DNA of 64,000 nt, from assembly GCA_022792835.1 (NCBI GenBank), contig JAAWBT010000071.1:1-64000 (forward strand). The letters are read 5' to 3'. A model generated the notes under the pieces. It had not been told where the DNA came from and did not search any database. It saw only the letters and a program-made list of their open reading frames with translations. This document shows, piece by piece, positions 41,907-51,360 of this stretch. This DNA comes from Lachnospiraceae bacterium. Its GTDB lineage: Bacteria; Bacillota; Clostridia; Lachnospirales; Lachnospiraceae. The stretch's first letter is position 1; each line of letters begins with the position of its first letter. Made by a program: the position numbers and the translations under genes.

Positions 41907-42997
41907 GTTTTCCTCCTTTTCTCCAGATTATTTGCAGAAAGTGGAAGAGAGACAAAGAGGCGGAACCCGTTTTCTCTGTCTGCCCGGAAATTCCCTCCCA
42001 GCGCTTCCGCCCGCTCTCTGATGTTCTGTAATCCAATCCCGCTGCCCATGCCCTCTGCCCCTGTCCCGTTGTCCTGGATGACAAGCTGGCAGATTGCCGG
42101 ATGTTCCACCACAGAAATCTCCGCCCGGCTGGCATTGCTGTGCCTGGCAATATTGGAAAGCCCTTCCTTTGCAATGGCAATCATACAATAGCTGATCTGG
42201 GCCGGCAGTTTCCCGGCTTTATAGCGAAGTTCCACCGGGCAAAAGCGGAATTCCTCTGTCAGCTTTTTTAACTGAAGTTCAAGATCTACCGCCTCGTCAT
42301 GGAGATTATGAACACTCTCCCGGACACTGTCCATGGCCTCAGAGAGAGTTTCCTTCACCTGATCAAGCTGGCCCGACACTTCTTCTGCCTGCTTATGGAC
42401 CACCATCATCGCACTTACCTGTAAAAGTGATCTGGTCAGCAGATGTCCTACATTGTCATGAATCTCCCTGGCAATCCGATTCCGTTCATTCAACGTTGCC
42501 AGCCTCACTTCATAATCCTGCTTTTCCATCAGCTCCTGATTCTTTTTTTCCAGATAGAGCGCCTGTTCTCTGGTGGAGTCCTGCATACGGAAATAAGCGC
42601 CCATGGCATTTATATACGCCCTGGTTCTGACGCTTAAAAAGCAGGCGGCCGTACAGAAAAAAGCAGTCGTGATAAACCCTCTCAGATCTTTCCCGCCCGC
42701 AAAGGCAAACAGGGAAAGCGTCCAGAACAGGCGAAACCTCCATTTTTTCTGCCCGGTGAAACAGTCATAAGCCACCAACGCCAAAAATAGGCAGAACTCC
42801 CTCTTCCAAAATCCAAGAAGGCAATAACAGACAGCGATCCATTTCCACTGCCCTGCCTCCATAACATTTCCCAGGGATGAGACCACAACCGCCGTCAAAA
42901 ATGCGGCCACCACAGGAATTTCCGCCTTCTCCCCTCTCCAAAGCAAGGGCAGAAAACATAAAAAAAATAAGATCAGTTTGTCTGCCAGCCGCTGCAC
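41903..42997 (-). CDS. Sensor histidine kinase (HisKA_3 / NarX-DesK type)
   Basis: A 364-residue membrane kinase. The N-terminal 130 residues are hydrophobic with several short membrane spans and almost no extracellular domain, suggesting sensing within the membrane. The dimerisation motif is REIHDNVGHLLTRSL (phospho-acceptor His) and the ATPase domain has QDNGTGAEGMGSGIGLQNI. GTG start at 42997, 5 nt after GGAGG. Cognate regulator encoded immediately downstream. Kinases of this layout beside ABC-2 exporters often respond to membrane-active peptides or lipids; the signal here is unknown. Confidence 0.9.
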   Translation of the reverse strand: MQRLADKLILFFLCFLPLLWRGEKAEIPVVAAFLTAVVVSSLGNVMEAGQWKWIAVCYCLLGFWKREFCLFLALVAYDCFTGQKKWRFRLFWTLSLFAFAGGKDLRGFITTAFFCTAACFLSVRTRAYINAMGAYFRMQDSTREQALYLEKKNQELMEKQDYEVRLATLNERNRIAREIHDNVGHLLTRSLLQVSAMMVVHKQAEEVSGQLDQVKETLSEAMDSVRESVHNLHDEAVDLELQLKKLTEEFRFCPVELRYKAGKLPAQISYCMIAIAKEGLSNIARHSNASRAEISVVEHPAICQLVIQDNGTGAEGMGSGIGLQNIRERAEALGGNFRADRENGFRLFVSLPLSANNLEKRRKT

Positions 42998-43041
42998 CTC
43001 ATCCTCCTCATAAAGGCTAAAAATCTAACTCTTTAAAATCT

Positions 43042-43070
43042 ATTTTAACGAATCCCTTTCAAATAAGCAA
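43042..43070 (-). promoter_or_regulatory. Promoter of the two-component operon
   Basis: On the minus strand TTGCTT (43065-43070), 17-nt spacer, TAAAAT (43042-43047), about 45 bp upstream of the kinase start. Confidence 0.55.
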
Positions 43071-43077
43071 CCCAAAC

Positions 43078-43106
43078 ATGACAGATGTCATTTTAATCTA
43101 TTGACA
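43078..43106. promoter_or_regulatory. Palindromic operator candidate between the kinase and exporter genes
   Basis: ATGACA-GA-TGTCAT (43078-43091) is a perfect 6-bp-arm palindrome, followed by a further half-site TTGACAT at 43101-43107. It lies just upstream of the kinase promoter's -35 box and about 115-125 bp before the exporter start. Position and symmetry fit a NarL-type regulator site acting in both directions. Confidence 0.5.
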
Positions 43107-43203
43107 TCCCTCACTGTTTTTTTCTCGGGATTCCCTGTATGATAAAAGCATAACACTCCGGGAGCATATTTCGCTGTACCGGGAAAAAGAAAGGACGTTA
43201 GAT

Positions 43204-44133
43204 ATGATCCATGTGAAAAATCTGGTAAAACGTTACGGAAAGCTGGTCGCCCTGGACCATTTCAGTCTGGACGTGCAGGACGGGGAGATCTTCGGGCTCC
43301 TTGGGCCAAACGGAAGCGGAAAGACCACTGCTATCAATTGTATTCTCTCCCTTTTAACTTATGACAAGGGAGAGATCTCCTTATTCGGCGAACCGATGTC
43401 CCCCACCAATTATAAGAGTAAGCGCAAGATCGGCGTCGTCCCCCAGAATGTGGCCGTGTTTAATGAGCTGACAGTCCAGGAGAATATTGATTATTTCTGC
43501 AGTCTTTACGTGTCGGACAAAACGGAAAGAAAGCCTCTGGTGGAGGAAGCCATCGCTTTTGTGGGCCTTTCTGATTACCGGAAATTCCTGCCCAAGAAGC
43601 TGTCCGGCGGACTCTTAAGACGTCTGAATATTGCCTGCGGCATTGCCCATAAACCGGAGCTGATCTTTTTGGATGAGCCCACGGTGGCTGTGGACCCACA
43701 GAGCAGAAACAACATCCTGGAAGGAATCAAGGCTCTGAACGCCTCCGGGGCCACCATTGTGTACACCTCTCATTATATGGAAGAAGTGGAACAGCTCTGT
43801 TCCCGCATTATGATTATGGACCGGGGGCGCGCCATCGCCACAGGAACCAGAGAAGAGCTGACAGCCCTCATACACACTGGAGAAAAGCTGACCGTGGAAA
43901 CAATCTCCCTTCCCCTCGCTGTTCTGGAACAGATCCGGAATCTGCCAGATGTCCTTCGAGCCGATTATACGGAAGGCCATTTAACGGCAGACTGTAAGGG
44001 CATGGGCCATCCTGTCATCGACGTCCTGGATCTGCTCCGCCAGAATCAGGTTCCTTTCGGCCAGGTTTATTCAGAACCGCCCACCTTAAACGACGTATTC
44101 CTGGAGATCACCGGGAAGCAGCTTCGGGATTAA
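43204..44133 (+). CDS. ABC transporter ATP-binding protein (exporter, CcmA/ABC-2 type)
   Basis: A 309-residue ATPase: Walker A GPNGSGKTT, signature LSGGLLRRLNIACG (variant of LSGGQ), Walker B LIFLDEPTVAVD, then a C-terminal extension of about 90 residues usual in drug or bacteriocin-resistance exporters. It energises the two membrane subunits encoded next. The regulation by the divergent two-component system is inferred from layout. Confidence 0.92.
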   Translation: MIHVKNLVKRYGKLVALDHFSLDVQDGEIFGLLGPNGSGKTTAINCILSLLTYDKGEISLFGEPMSPTNYKSKRKIGVVPQNVAVFNELTVQENIDYFCSLYVSDKTERKPLVEEAIAFVGLSDYRKFLPKKLSGGLLRRLNIACGIAHKPELIFLDEPTVAVDPQSRNNILEGIKALNASGATIVYTSHYMEEVEQLCSRIMIMDRGRAIATGTREELTALIHTGEKLTVETISLPLAVLEQIRNLPDVLRADYTEGHLTADCKGMGHPVIDVLDLLRQNQVPFGQVYSEPPTLNDVFLEITGKQLRD

Positions 44134-44146
44134 AGGAGGATTACCC

Positions 44147-45286
44147 ATGTTCGGAAATATTTACTGCAAACGCATCCTTGTTTCCGTCCGGAACAAAGGG
44201 ACACTCATATGGACCTGGATCTTCCCCCTGATGATGGCGACTCTTTTCTATTTCGCTTTTTCCGGTCTGCAGGAGGCAGAGCTTTTAAAAACGATTCCCA
44301 CCGGAATCGTGACTTCAGAGGAGTACGAAAACGACACGGCTCTTCAGACGACCCTTTCCGCCGTCTCTGATCCGGAGGAAGGTTTTCTGAAGCTTCATAC
44401 CTACAATACGAAAGAAGAGGCGGCAGATGCCTTAACCAATGGAGAGATCGACGGGTTTATCACTCTCGAAGACAGCTCTCCCAGGCTTTTCGTTTCCAAA
44501 AACGAACTAAACCAGACCATTTTAAAGGGCTTTCTCGACCAATATGTCCAGACAAAGCATGCCGTAGTCTCCCTGCTGGAAAAGGGAAACTCCGACGTCT
44601 CCCAGATTTTGAGCCTGTTTCAGACAAAAACCTGGACAGAGGAGCTTTCCCTCTCCAAAAATGTTCCCTCGGAAACCGTAAACTACTTTTTTGCGCTCCT
44701 TGCCATGGTATGTATGTACGGCGGTTTCCAGGGATTGGACAGTGTTTCCTACCTGCAGGCCAACCTTTCCTCCTTGGGGATCCGGCGGACCATCTCCCCG
44801 GCAAAACGGTTTCCCATGGTGTTTTTTGACCTTCTGGCCGCCCTCACTGTCCACATGGCCTGTATGCTCTTTCTGCTGGCCTACCTGGTGTTCATCCTGG
44901 GAGTAGATTTCGGCGCGAGCCTTCTGCCTGTCATTGTCACCTGCCTGTTCGGAAGTTTTCTGGGCATGTCTTTTGGTTCCTTTGTCACAGCAATCTCCCG
45001 CGCAAAGGAGGGAGTGAAGGTGGCTGTTATCATCTCCGTCTCTTTAGCCTGCAGCTTCGGCGCCGGCATGATGGTCTCTGGCATCAATTACAAGATCGCC
45101 AAGACTTTTCCCGTCCTGGCCTGGTTAAACCCTGCTGCCCGGATCTCCGATGCGCTCTACTGTCTGTATTATTACGATGGATACAGCCAGTATTTCTTAA
45201 ATCTGGGCATCCTGGCTGCAATGACCCTTTTGTTCTCTGTCATTACCGCATTTTTCCTGAGGAGGCAGCGCTATGAAAGTATTTAA
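44147..45286 (+). CDS. ABC-2 type exporter permease
   Basis: A 379-residue membrane protein: one N-terminal membrane segment (about 22-40), an extracellular domain of about 140 residues, then five to six C-terminal segments, as in YhgE/DrrB-like ABC-2 permeases. The motif FAGMMV-like stretch reads SFGAGMMVSGINYKIAKTFP. Overlaps the next gene by 14 bp. Likely exports or expels a hydrophobic or peptide compound, or confers resistance to one. Confidence 0.87.
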   Translation: MFGNIYCKRILVSVRNKGTLIWTWIFPLMMATLFYFAFSGLQEAELLKTIPTGIVTSEEYENDTALQTTLSAVSDPEEGFLKLHTYNTKEEAADALTNGEIDGFITLEDSSPRLFVSKNELNQTILKGFLDQYVQTKHAVVSLLEKGNSDVSQILSLFQTKTWTEELSLSKNVPSETVNYFFALLAMVCMYGGFQGLDSVSYLQANLSSLGIRRTISPAKRFPMVFFDLLAALTVHMACMLFLLAYLVFILGVDFGASLLPVIVTCLFGSFLGMSFGSFVTAISRAKEGVKVAVIISVSLACSFGAGMMVSGINYKIAKTFPVLAWLNPAARISDALYCLYYYDGYSQYFLNLGILAAMTLLFSVITAFFLRRQRYESI

Positions 45287-46484
45287 GGCTTCTCTGCTGA
45301 TTTTAAAACGCCGGGCGGTACAGGTAATCGTTTACCTTTCCATGTTCACCGCCATGTTCATAATCATCGCTTCGTTTTATTCGGAGCAGGTATCCACTGA
45401 TTTTTCCGCTGTCCGCCCCGCCTTTACTGTAATCAACCGGGACAAAGACACTCCCCTGACAGAAGGGCTCATGGAATTTTTACGAGATAAGGGCACGGAG
45501 CATGTCCTTCCCGACGAAAAACAGGAGCTTCAGGACGCCGCCTTTTATCATGCCACTGAATACATCCTGATCATTCCGGAAGGCTTTGATGAGTCTGTCT
45601 GGTCCGGCAATCCTCTTTCCCTGGAGGCTGCGTCCATTCCTGGAACCGGAAAAAGCTACTATATAGACAGTCTGGCAAACCAGTACTGGAGTTTCGTGGA
45701 CGCTTACCACAAGGCAGATTCTTCCCTTGACCGAAAAGCCGTTTCCCGCATGACTCTGGAAGCTCTCTCCCTGGAATCCTCTGCAGAAACGCTGCGTCAG
45801 ACAAACAGCCAGCCCATCAGCGACTTGTATGAATCCTACAACCGGGTTCAATCTTATATCCTGATGGTGGTGACACTCCTGTGTGTAACCAGTATCACCA
45901 TGTCCTTCAGGCGGCCCGACCTGCGCATGCGAAATCTCTGCGCCCCCACCACAACCCGCCAGAAAAATCTGGGACTGTTTCTCTACTGTTCCCTTGTCGG
46001 ATTCGTGGTCTGGCTGTCAACCAGCCTTTTAGGGTATCTGGTTTCCCTGCCGTCCCTCGCCGGCGCCGACGGACGGCTCGTCGCCCTGCTGTTTGCAAAC
46101 AGTTTCCTTTACACTTTTGTGGCCCTCTCAATCGCCATGCTGTTGAATTATTTTATCTCTAACCCCAACACTCAGAATGCCATTGCCAACTTTTTAAGCC
46201 TGGCTTTGAGCTTCTTGGGGGGCGCTTTCGTCCCGCTGGAATTTTTAAGCGAGGGGCTTCGCACAGTCTCCCGGTTCACCCCGGTTTACTGGTATTCAGA
46301 GGCCGTATCGGACATCTGTAACCTGACTCTTTTAAATAAAGAAACTCTTGCTCCCATCTGGCGTTCCTTTGCTATGGAACTGGGTTTTGCGGCTGCCATC
46401 CTCTGTGTGGCCCTGGCCGTCGGCAAAACCAAAAACAAGGCCGAATCTTCTTTCGGCAGCACCAGGACAGAGCTGGAGATGTAA
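45273..46484 (+). CDS. ABC-2 type exporter permease
   Basis: A 403-residue homologue-like partner of the preceding permease with the same layout: N-terminal membrane segment, extracellular domain (about 40-190) and a C-terminal block of membrane segments containing ALSFLGGAFVPLEFLSEGLR, the conserved ABC-2 G-G-x-x-x-P region. The two probably form a heterodimeric channel. ATG after GAGGAGG. Followed by a strong terminator. Confidence 0.87.
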   Translation: MKVFKASLLILKRRAVQVIVYLSMFTAMFIIIASFYSEQVSTDFSAVRPAFTVINRDKDTPLTEGLMEFLRDKGTEHVLPDEKQELQDAAFYHATEYILIIPEGFDESVWSGNPLSLEAASIPGTGKSYYIDSLANQYWSFVDAYHKADSSLDRKAVSRMTLEALSLESSAETLRQTNSQPISDLYESYNRVQSYILMVVTLLCVTSITMSFRRPDLRMRNLCAPTTTRQKNLGLFLYCSLVGFVVWLSTSLLGYLVSLPSLAGADGRLVALLFANSFLYTFVALSIAMLLNYFISNPNTQNAIANFLSLALSFLGGAFVPLEFLSEGLRTVSRFTPVYWYSEAVSDICNLTLLNKETLAPIWRSFAMELGFAAAILCVALAVGKTKNKAESSFGSTRTELEM

Positions 46485-46551
46485 AAATACACTACTGGAA
46501 TCCTGCATTGCTCTAAAAAGCTTTGCATGTCCATCTTATAAACAAAAAGGG

Positions 46552-46583
46552 AACCCCCGTCCGGCTGTACCGGCGGGGGTTTT
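46552..46583. terminator. Bidirectional terminator between exporter and msmK
   Basis: AACCCCCG pairs with CGGGGGTT (46552-46559 and 46574-46581), extended inside by CCGG/CCGG around a 5-nt loop, one mismatched T. Followed by TTTT on the plus strand and, on the minus strand, by CCCTTTTTG. Serves the exporter operon and probably the convergent msm operon. Confidence 0.85.
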
Positions 46584-46640
46584 AGGGTAAGGTAACTCCT
46601 GCCAAAGCAGAAGATCAGGGGTGACAATCTTAACTATTTC

Positions 46641-47753
46641 CTAATTGATGATAGTTTTCTCAGTCTGATAATCAAAAATATGGATCTTGCTGGCATCCAT
46701 GGCCAGTTTCACCGTATCGCCTGCCGCCACTTTGAGTCCCGCATCCACGGAAGCTACCCAGCCGGCCTCGTCCATATCGAAGTAAACTAAAGCCGTAGAG
46801 CCAAGCATCTCGTATACACGGACCTCCGCCGTAAACTGGGCTTTCTCGAATTTCTTAAGGGCCGCCTCATCCTGATGGATGTCCTCCGGACGGATTCCCA
46901 TGACTACCTGCTTGCCCACATAGCCGCCGTCCTTCAGCGCCTTTGCTCTGGTCTCGTCCAGAGTGATGGACTGTCCTGCAAACTTAAGAATCACATCGTC
47001 GCCTTCTGCCACGGCGTCTGCCGTGATCATATTCATCTGAGGAGAGCCGATGAAACCTGCCACAAACTTGTTGCAGGGATGGTTATACAGGTTCTCAGGC
47101 GTGTCAATCTGCTGTACAATACCGTCTTTCATGACAACGATCCTGGTTCCCAGGGTCATGGCCTCTGTCTGGTCATGGGTCACATAGATGATGGTGCTTC
47201 CCAGTCTCTGGTGCAGCTTGGAGATCTCCACGCGCATCTGGCCGCGCAGCTTGGCATCCAGGTTGGAAAGAGGCTCATCCATAAGGAACACTTTGGGATT
47301 ACGCACAATGGCACGGCCCATGGCCACACGCTGCCTCTGGCCGCCGGAGAGTGCTCTGGGCTTTCTGTCAAGAAGCGCTTCCAGGTCTAGGATCCTTGCC
47401 GCCTCGCGGACTGCCTTGTCGATTTCCTCTTTAGGCGTCTTCTTAAGCTTTAAAGAGAATGCCATGTTGTCATAAACGGTCATGTGAGGATACAGGGCAT
47501 AGCTCTGGAATACCATCGCAATATCCCTGTCTTTGGGTTCCACATCATTGACCACCTTTCCGTCAATGATCAGCTCTCCGGAGGAAATATCCTCAAGGCC
47601 CGCCACCATTCGGAGTGTGGTGGACTTTCCGCAGCCGGAGGGCCCGACAAAAATGATAAATTCCTTGTCCTCGATATCCAGATTAAAGTCTTTTACAGCC
47701 TCATATCCATTGGGGTACTTTTTACATACATTTTTTAACTGAACACTAGCCAT
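46641..47753 (-). CDS. msmK: Sugar ABC transporter ATP-binding protein (MsmK/UgpC family)
   Basis: A 370-residue CUT1-type ATPase: Walker [11 protein letters not shown]-loop [10 protein letters not shown], signature [14 protein letters not shown], Walker [17 protein letters not shown] and a C-terminal TOBE-type regulatory domain ([11 protein letters not shown]). MsmK proteins often serve several CUT1 importers; here it closes the alpha-galactoside operon, so it should drive at least MsmEFG. Convergent with the exporter operon. Confidence 0.92.
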   Translation of the reverse strand: MASVQLKNVCKKYPNGYEAVKDFNLDIEDKEFIIFVGPSGCGKSTTLRMVAGLEDISSGELIIDGKVVNDVEPKDRDIAMVFQSYALYPHMTVYDNMAFSLKLKKTPKEEIDKAVREAARILDLEALLDRKPRALSGGQRQRVAMGRAIVRNPKVFLMDEPLSNLDAKLRGQMRVEISKLHQRLGSTIIYVTHDQTEAMTLGTRIVVMKDGIVQQIDTPENLYNHPCNKFVAGFIGSPQMNMITADAVAEGDDVILKFAGQSITLDETRAKALKDGGYVGKQVVMGIRPEDIHQDEAALKKFEKAQFTAEVRVYEMLGSTALVYFDMDEAGWVASVDAGLKVAAGDTVKLAMDASKIHIFDYQTEKTIIN

Positions 47754-47802
47754 AATTTCCTCCTACATATTGTTTTCCTTGTTCTGCTCTCTATGTTTTG
47801 CC

Positions 47803-48258
47803 TTAAAAACGATAATACCGTTTCATTTCCTCCTCAAACTGGGCATTCGGCTCCACATAGAGAAGCTCGCCTCTGGTCAGGAGGGTAAGTACCGGGGCGT
47901 TTATCCGGTTGGAAGTAAAATCCCGCACCGTGCGCCCTGTCTGGGTCCGGCGTCCCTGTTCCACTTCCTCGATCTCCGTCCGGGTTCCCCGGTAGAGCTC
48001 CTTGCGCTTTTCCTTGCGGATGATCTTGGAAATGGTCAGGTCGCCGTTTACATATTCGTATTCATACTCAATCTTCCAGCTCCGAAACAGGAAGAATCCG
48101 CCCACAGCCAGGATAATGGTTGGGACCAGCATGATCGCCGCGAAGAAAAATGCATCCGCAAAAAACACGATCACCGCTGACGTAACAACTGCTTTAATGA
48201 GCTGTTGCTTTCTGCTCAGTACATGCGGCACGCACCATTCAAATACGACGTCTCTCAT
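47803..48258 (-). CDS. Small uncharacterised membrane protein in the msm operon
   Basis: A 151-residue protein with two adjacent membrane segments (about 20-38 and 40-58) and a cytoplasmic domain of about 90 residues (IEYEYEYVNGDLTISKII). It resembles a family of unknown-function proteins of about 150 residues common in Lachnospiraceae (DUF6106-like, from memory). Its start overlaps the alpha-galactosidase stop by 4 bp, so it is co-translated. A link to sugar uptake cannot be shown from sequence. Confidence 0.65.
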   Translation of the reverse strand: MRDVVFEWCVPHVLSRKQQLIKAVVTSAVIVFFADAFFFAAIMLVPTIILAVGGFFLFRSWKIEYEYEYVNGDLTISKIIRKEKRKELYRGTRTEIEEVEQGRRTQTGRTVRDFTSNRINAPVLTLLTRGELLYVEPNAQFEEEMKRYYRF

Positions 48259-50468
48259 ACTGTCTCCTCCGTGATCTGCTGCAGCTTAAACTGGATTCCT
48301 TCGTACTGTTTCAATGTTCCGGGAATGGGCAGCCCCGCGTTCATCAGGACTGCGCCGGAATAACGCCTTCCTTCATTCCCTTTTATTTCATAAAATGCTT
48401 TTTTCTTTAACCCTTTGAGCTTCAGGTAAAGCTGTCCGTCGTTGCCCTCCGTATCTGTCAGCACCAGACTCACAAGAGCCTGGGTTTTGTCCGCCGACAC
48501 ATGCTGCCACGCCGTCAGGTAATGATTCTCAAAGGGACTTGTCAACCGATAATAATCTCCCTCGGCGATAAGGCTGTAATTCTCCTTATAAGCCTCCGCC
48601 TGTTTCCTGCAGAGCTCCTTTTCTTCCTGGTCAAGAACTGTGGAATTCAGCTCATAACCCAAAACGCCGCCTGAAGCCACAATGCCTCTGGTGGCAAGGC
48701 TCACGGTCCGCCCCGTCTGATGGTTGGGGCAGATGGAAACATGGGCCTCCAGGCTGCTGACCGGATAGACGAAGGAGGTCCCGTACTGGATTTTCAGCCT
48801 GTTGATGGCGTCCGTGTTGTCACTGCACCAAATCTGCGGCTGATAATAAAGCATAGCAGGGTCAAATCGTCCGCCGCCGCCGCTGCACCCGCAAAAGAGC
48901 ACATCCGGATGGGTTAAGATCACCTCATCCATAATCCGGTACAGCCCCAGCATGTAACGGTGCATCACCTCGCCCTGTCTTTCCTTATCCGTCTGCCTGG
49001 ACCATACGTCCGTAATATTCCGGTTCAGATCCCACTTGATATATTCAATGCGGGCTTCATCAAGAATCCGGTTTAATGAGTCAATGATATAATCGCAGAC
49101 ATCTTTTCTGGAAAGATCCAGGACCAACTGGTACCGTCCCCTGGTGGCAGGGCGGCCCTTGATGCCCAGATGCCAGTCAGGATGCTCCCTAAATAGGTCG
49201 CTGTCCTCAGAGACCATCTCCGGCTCCACCCAGAGCCCAAACTTAAGCCCCATCTCGTGAATCTGATCAGAAAGGCCCGAAAGACCTCCTCTCAGCTTGT
49301 GGCGATTCACCCTCCAGTCACCGAGGCCGGAGCAGTCGTCGTCCCGCTTCCCGAACCACCCGTCATCCAACACAAAAAGCTCCACCCCCATGTCCAGGGA
49401 TTCCCTGGCAATGTTCAGAAGTTTTTCCTCGTCGAAATCAAAGTAGGCCGCCTCCCAGCTGTTGATCACAATGGGTCTCGGAAGCTTCACATAGGGTGAG
49501 GTCCCCAGGTTCTCCCGGTAAAGCCTGTGGTAAATATGGCTTAAACCAGTTAAACCCTCGCCGGAGTAAGCAAGCACTGCCTCCGGCGCGAAAAAACTCT
49601 CTCCCGGCTCAAGAAGGAACTCAAAGTTTGTCGGATGGATTCCCATGTTGAGTCTGAGCTGCCGGTACTGGTCCCGCTCTGCCTCGGCCAGAAAATTGCC
49701 GCTGTAGATAAAGGAACAGCCGTAACACCGTCCCCGGTCCTCGTCGGCATTCTTCTCACACAGAATCACAAAAGGGTTGTGCTGGTGGGAAGAGGAACCC
49801 CTGGTGCTGCCCACTGACTGGACACCGTTGCGTATAGCTGACCTGGAAGGGTGACGCTCCATCATATGGCGTCCGTCCAAAGTAATCCAGTCGTAGTTCG
49901 CCTCCTTAAAATCCAGGGTGACAGACATCAGCTTTTCCAGCCGAATAGGCCCCTGCCCCTCGTTCACCACCTGCACCGCTCTTGTAATGACGTTCTTCTC
50001 TTCAAATACACCGTAGTAGAGGATCACTTCCACACCGGAAGCGGCGTCTCTTAAGCGGATCTCCAGGGTATCCGTTCCTTCCTCGTCTAACGCTCTCACC
50101 GAGGGCATCCCAGGTACCCGGTATTTCCCGCTGTAGATCGTATGTCCCGCTGCTTTTCCCGCAAAAATACGGCTTCCGTCGCTGTTCCTCACTCCGATGC
50201 TTTCCACTCGGTAGTCGCCGCTGTCCGAGGTGGAAAATTCTTGTGGAAGGAAATCCAGCGAAAATGTCCTGTCGTTTCCCGCCTCATGGGGATTCGGTGA
50301 AAAGCCCCTGTCCCGAAGCTCGATCAGATAGCTCAGATCTTCATCGGGAATGCGGTCCCCATAATACAAATGCAGCAAATCCCCGTATTTACTGATAGCC
50401 ATCAGATAAGAGCTGTCCCTGGTGTCAAGTCTAAATGTTTTGCTGTGTTCATAAAAGGTAATCGACAT
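48255..50468 (-). CDS. aga: Alpha-galactosidase, glycoside hydrolase family 36
   Basis: A 737-residue cytoplasmic GH36 enzyme that releases galactose from raffinose, stachyose or melibiose-type oligosaccharides. Nucleophile Asp lies in IKWDLNRNITD (about residue 477) and the acid/base Asp in CSDNTDAI (about 550); the family's VLDDGWFGKRDDD and LGYELN motifs are present. Length is normal for bacterial GH36. Between the permease genes and the small membrane protein gene; import followed by intracellular hydrolysis is the evident logic. Confidence 0.95.
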   Translation of the reverse strand: MSITFYEHSKTFRLDTRDSSYLMAISKYGDLLHLYYGDRIPDEDLSYLIELRDRGFSPNPHEAGNDRTFSLDFLPQEFSTSDSGDYRVESIGVRNSDGSRIFAGKAAGHTIYSGKYRVPGMPSVRALDEEGTDTLEIRLRDAASGVEVILYYGVFEEKNVITRAVQVVNEGQGPIRLEKLMSVTLDFKEANYDWITLDGRHMMERHPSRSAIRNGVQSVGSTRGSSSHQHNPFVILCEKNADEDRGRCYGCSFIYSGNFLAEAERDQYRQLRLNMGIHPTNFEFLLEPGESFFAPEAVLAYSGEGLTGLSHIYHRLYRENLGTSPYVKLPRPIVINSWEAAYFDFDEEKLLNIARESLDMGVELFVLDDGWFGKRDDDCSGLGDWRVNRHKLRGGLSGLSDQIHEMGLKFGLWVEPEMVSEDSDLFREHPDWHLGIKGRPATRGRYQLVLDLSRKDVCDYIIDSLNRILDEARIEYIKWDLNRNITDVWSRQTDKERQGEVMHRYMLGLYRIMDEVILTHPDVLFCGCSGGGGRFDPAMLYYQPQIWCSDNTDAINRLKIQYGTSFVYPVSSLEAHVSICPNHQTGRTVSLATRGIVASGGVLGYELNSTVLDQEEKELCRKQAEAYKENYSLIAEGDYYRLTSPFENHYLTAWQHVSADKTQALVSLVLTDTEGNDGQLYLKLKGLKKKAFYEIKGNEGRRYSGAVLMNAGLPIPGTLKQYEGIQFKLQQITEETV

Positions 50469-50510
50469 AAAACTCTGGTTTCCTTTCTGTACAAAATTCC
50501 TGTTTCTTCT

Positions 50511-51347
50511 TTATTTTCCTCCTGTCATGGCCACGCCTTCGATAAACTGTTTCTGGAAGAACAGATACAGAACTACCATGGGGATCATGGCGAGCAGGGA
50601 GCCTGCCATCATGACCGGGAAGTTGGTGGAAAACTGTCCTCTTAAGGTAGCAAGACCGGAAGACAGAGTCATCATCTTCAGATCCGTGTTGACGATGAGG
50701 GGCCACATCAGGTCGCCATATGCGAACACTGCCGTGAACACCGCCAGGGCCGCCATGGACGCTTTGGTCAGAGGCGCCATGATCTTATAGAAGGTCTGCC
50801 ACTGGGTACAGCCGTCCAGATAGGCCGCCTCGGCGATCTCGTTTGGTATGCCCATGTAAGCCTGCCGTAAGAAGAAGGTTCCAAAGGCGCTCACAATACC
50901 GGGGAACACCAGGGCGAACACTGTGTTGGTAAGACCAAATTTTGCAAGCATCTGATACTGCGGCGTGATGAAAATCTGGCTGGGCAGCATCATCTGAATT
51001 AACACCAGGGAGAACAGGACTCCCTTTCCTTTGAAATTCAGCTTTGCGAAGGCATAACCCGCCATGGACGAGAACACCACCGCGCACACGACTCTCCAGA
51101 CAATCATGAGGATCGTGTTTTTATAGAGGGCCAGGAAAGGCAGGGACGCCATTGCGTCTTCGTAATTCTTTCCCTGCCAATCCTGGGGGAGAATCGTCGG
51201 AGGAACCAGCATACTTTCCTCAACGCTCTTAAAGCTTGTTAAAAACATCCACACGAAGGGGAAGATCATAATGATGGAACCGATGATAAAAAACGCATAG
51301 GTCCCCGCCGTGCGGCGTCTTCTGGATTTTTCCAATGATGATTTCAT
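50511..51347 (-). CDS. msmG: Carbohydrate ABC transporter permease (MsmG-like)
   Basis: A 278-residue CUT1 permease with six predicted membrane segments and the coupling EAA motif (EIAEAAYLDGCTQWQTFYKI). Pairs with the MsmF-like permease encoded 13 bp upstream. The ATG at 51347 follows AAAGGAGGAG. Confidence 0.92.
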   Translation of the reverse strand: MKSSLEKSRRRRTAGTYAFFIIGSIIMIFPFVWMFLTSFKSVEESMLVPPTILPQDWQGKNYEDAMASLPFLALYKNTILMIVWRVVCAVVFSSMAGYAFAKLNFKGKGVLFSLVLIQMMLPSQIFITPQYQMLAKFGLTNTVFALVFPGIVSAFGTFFLRQAYMGIPNEIAEAAYLDGCTQWQTFYKIMAPLTKASMAALAVFTAVFAYGDLMWPLIVNTDLKMMTLSSGLATLRGQFSTNFPVMMAGSLLAMIPMVVLYLFFQKQFIEGVAMTGGK

Positions 51348-51360
51348 ATGCTCCTCCTTT

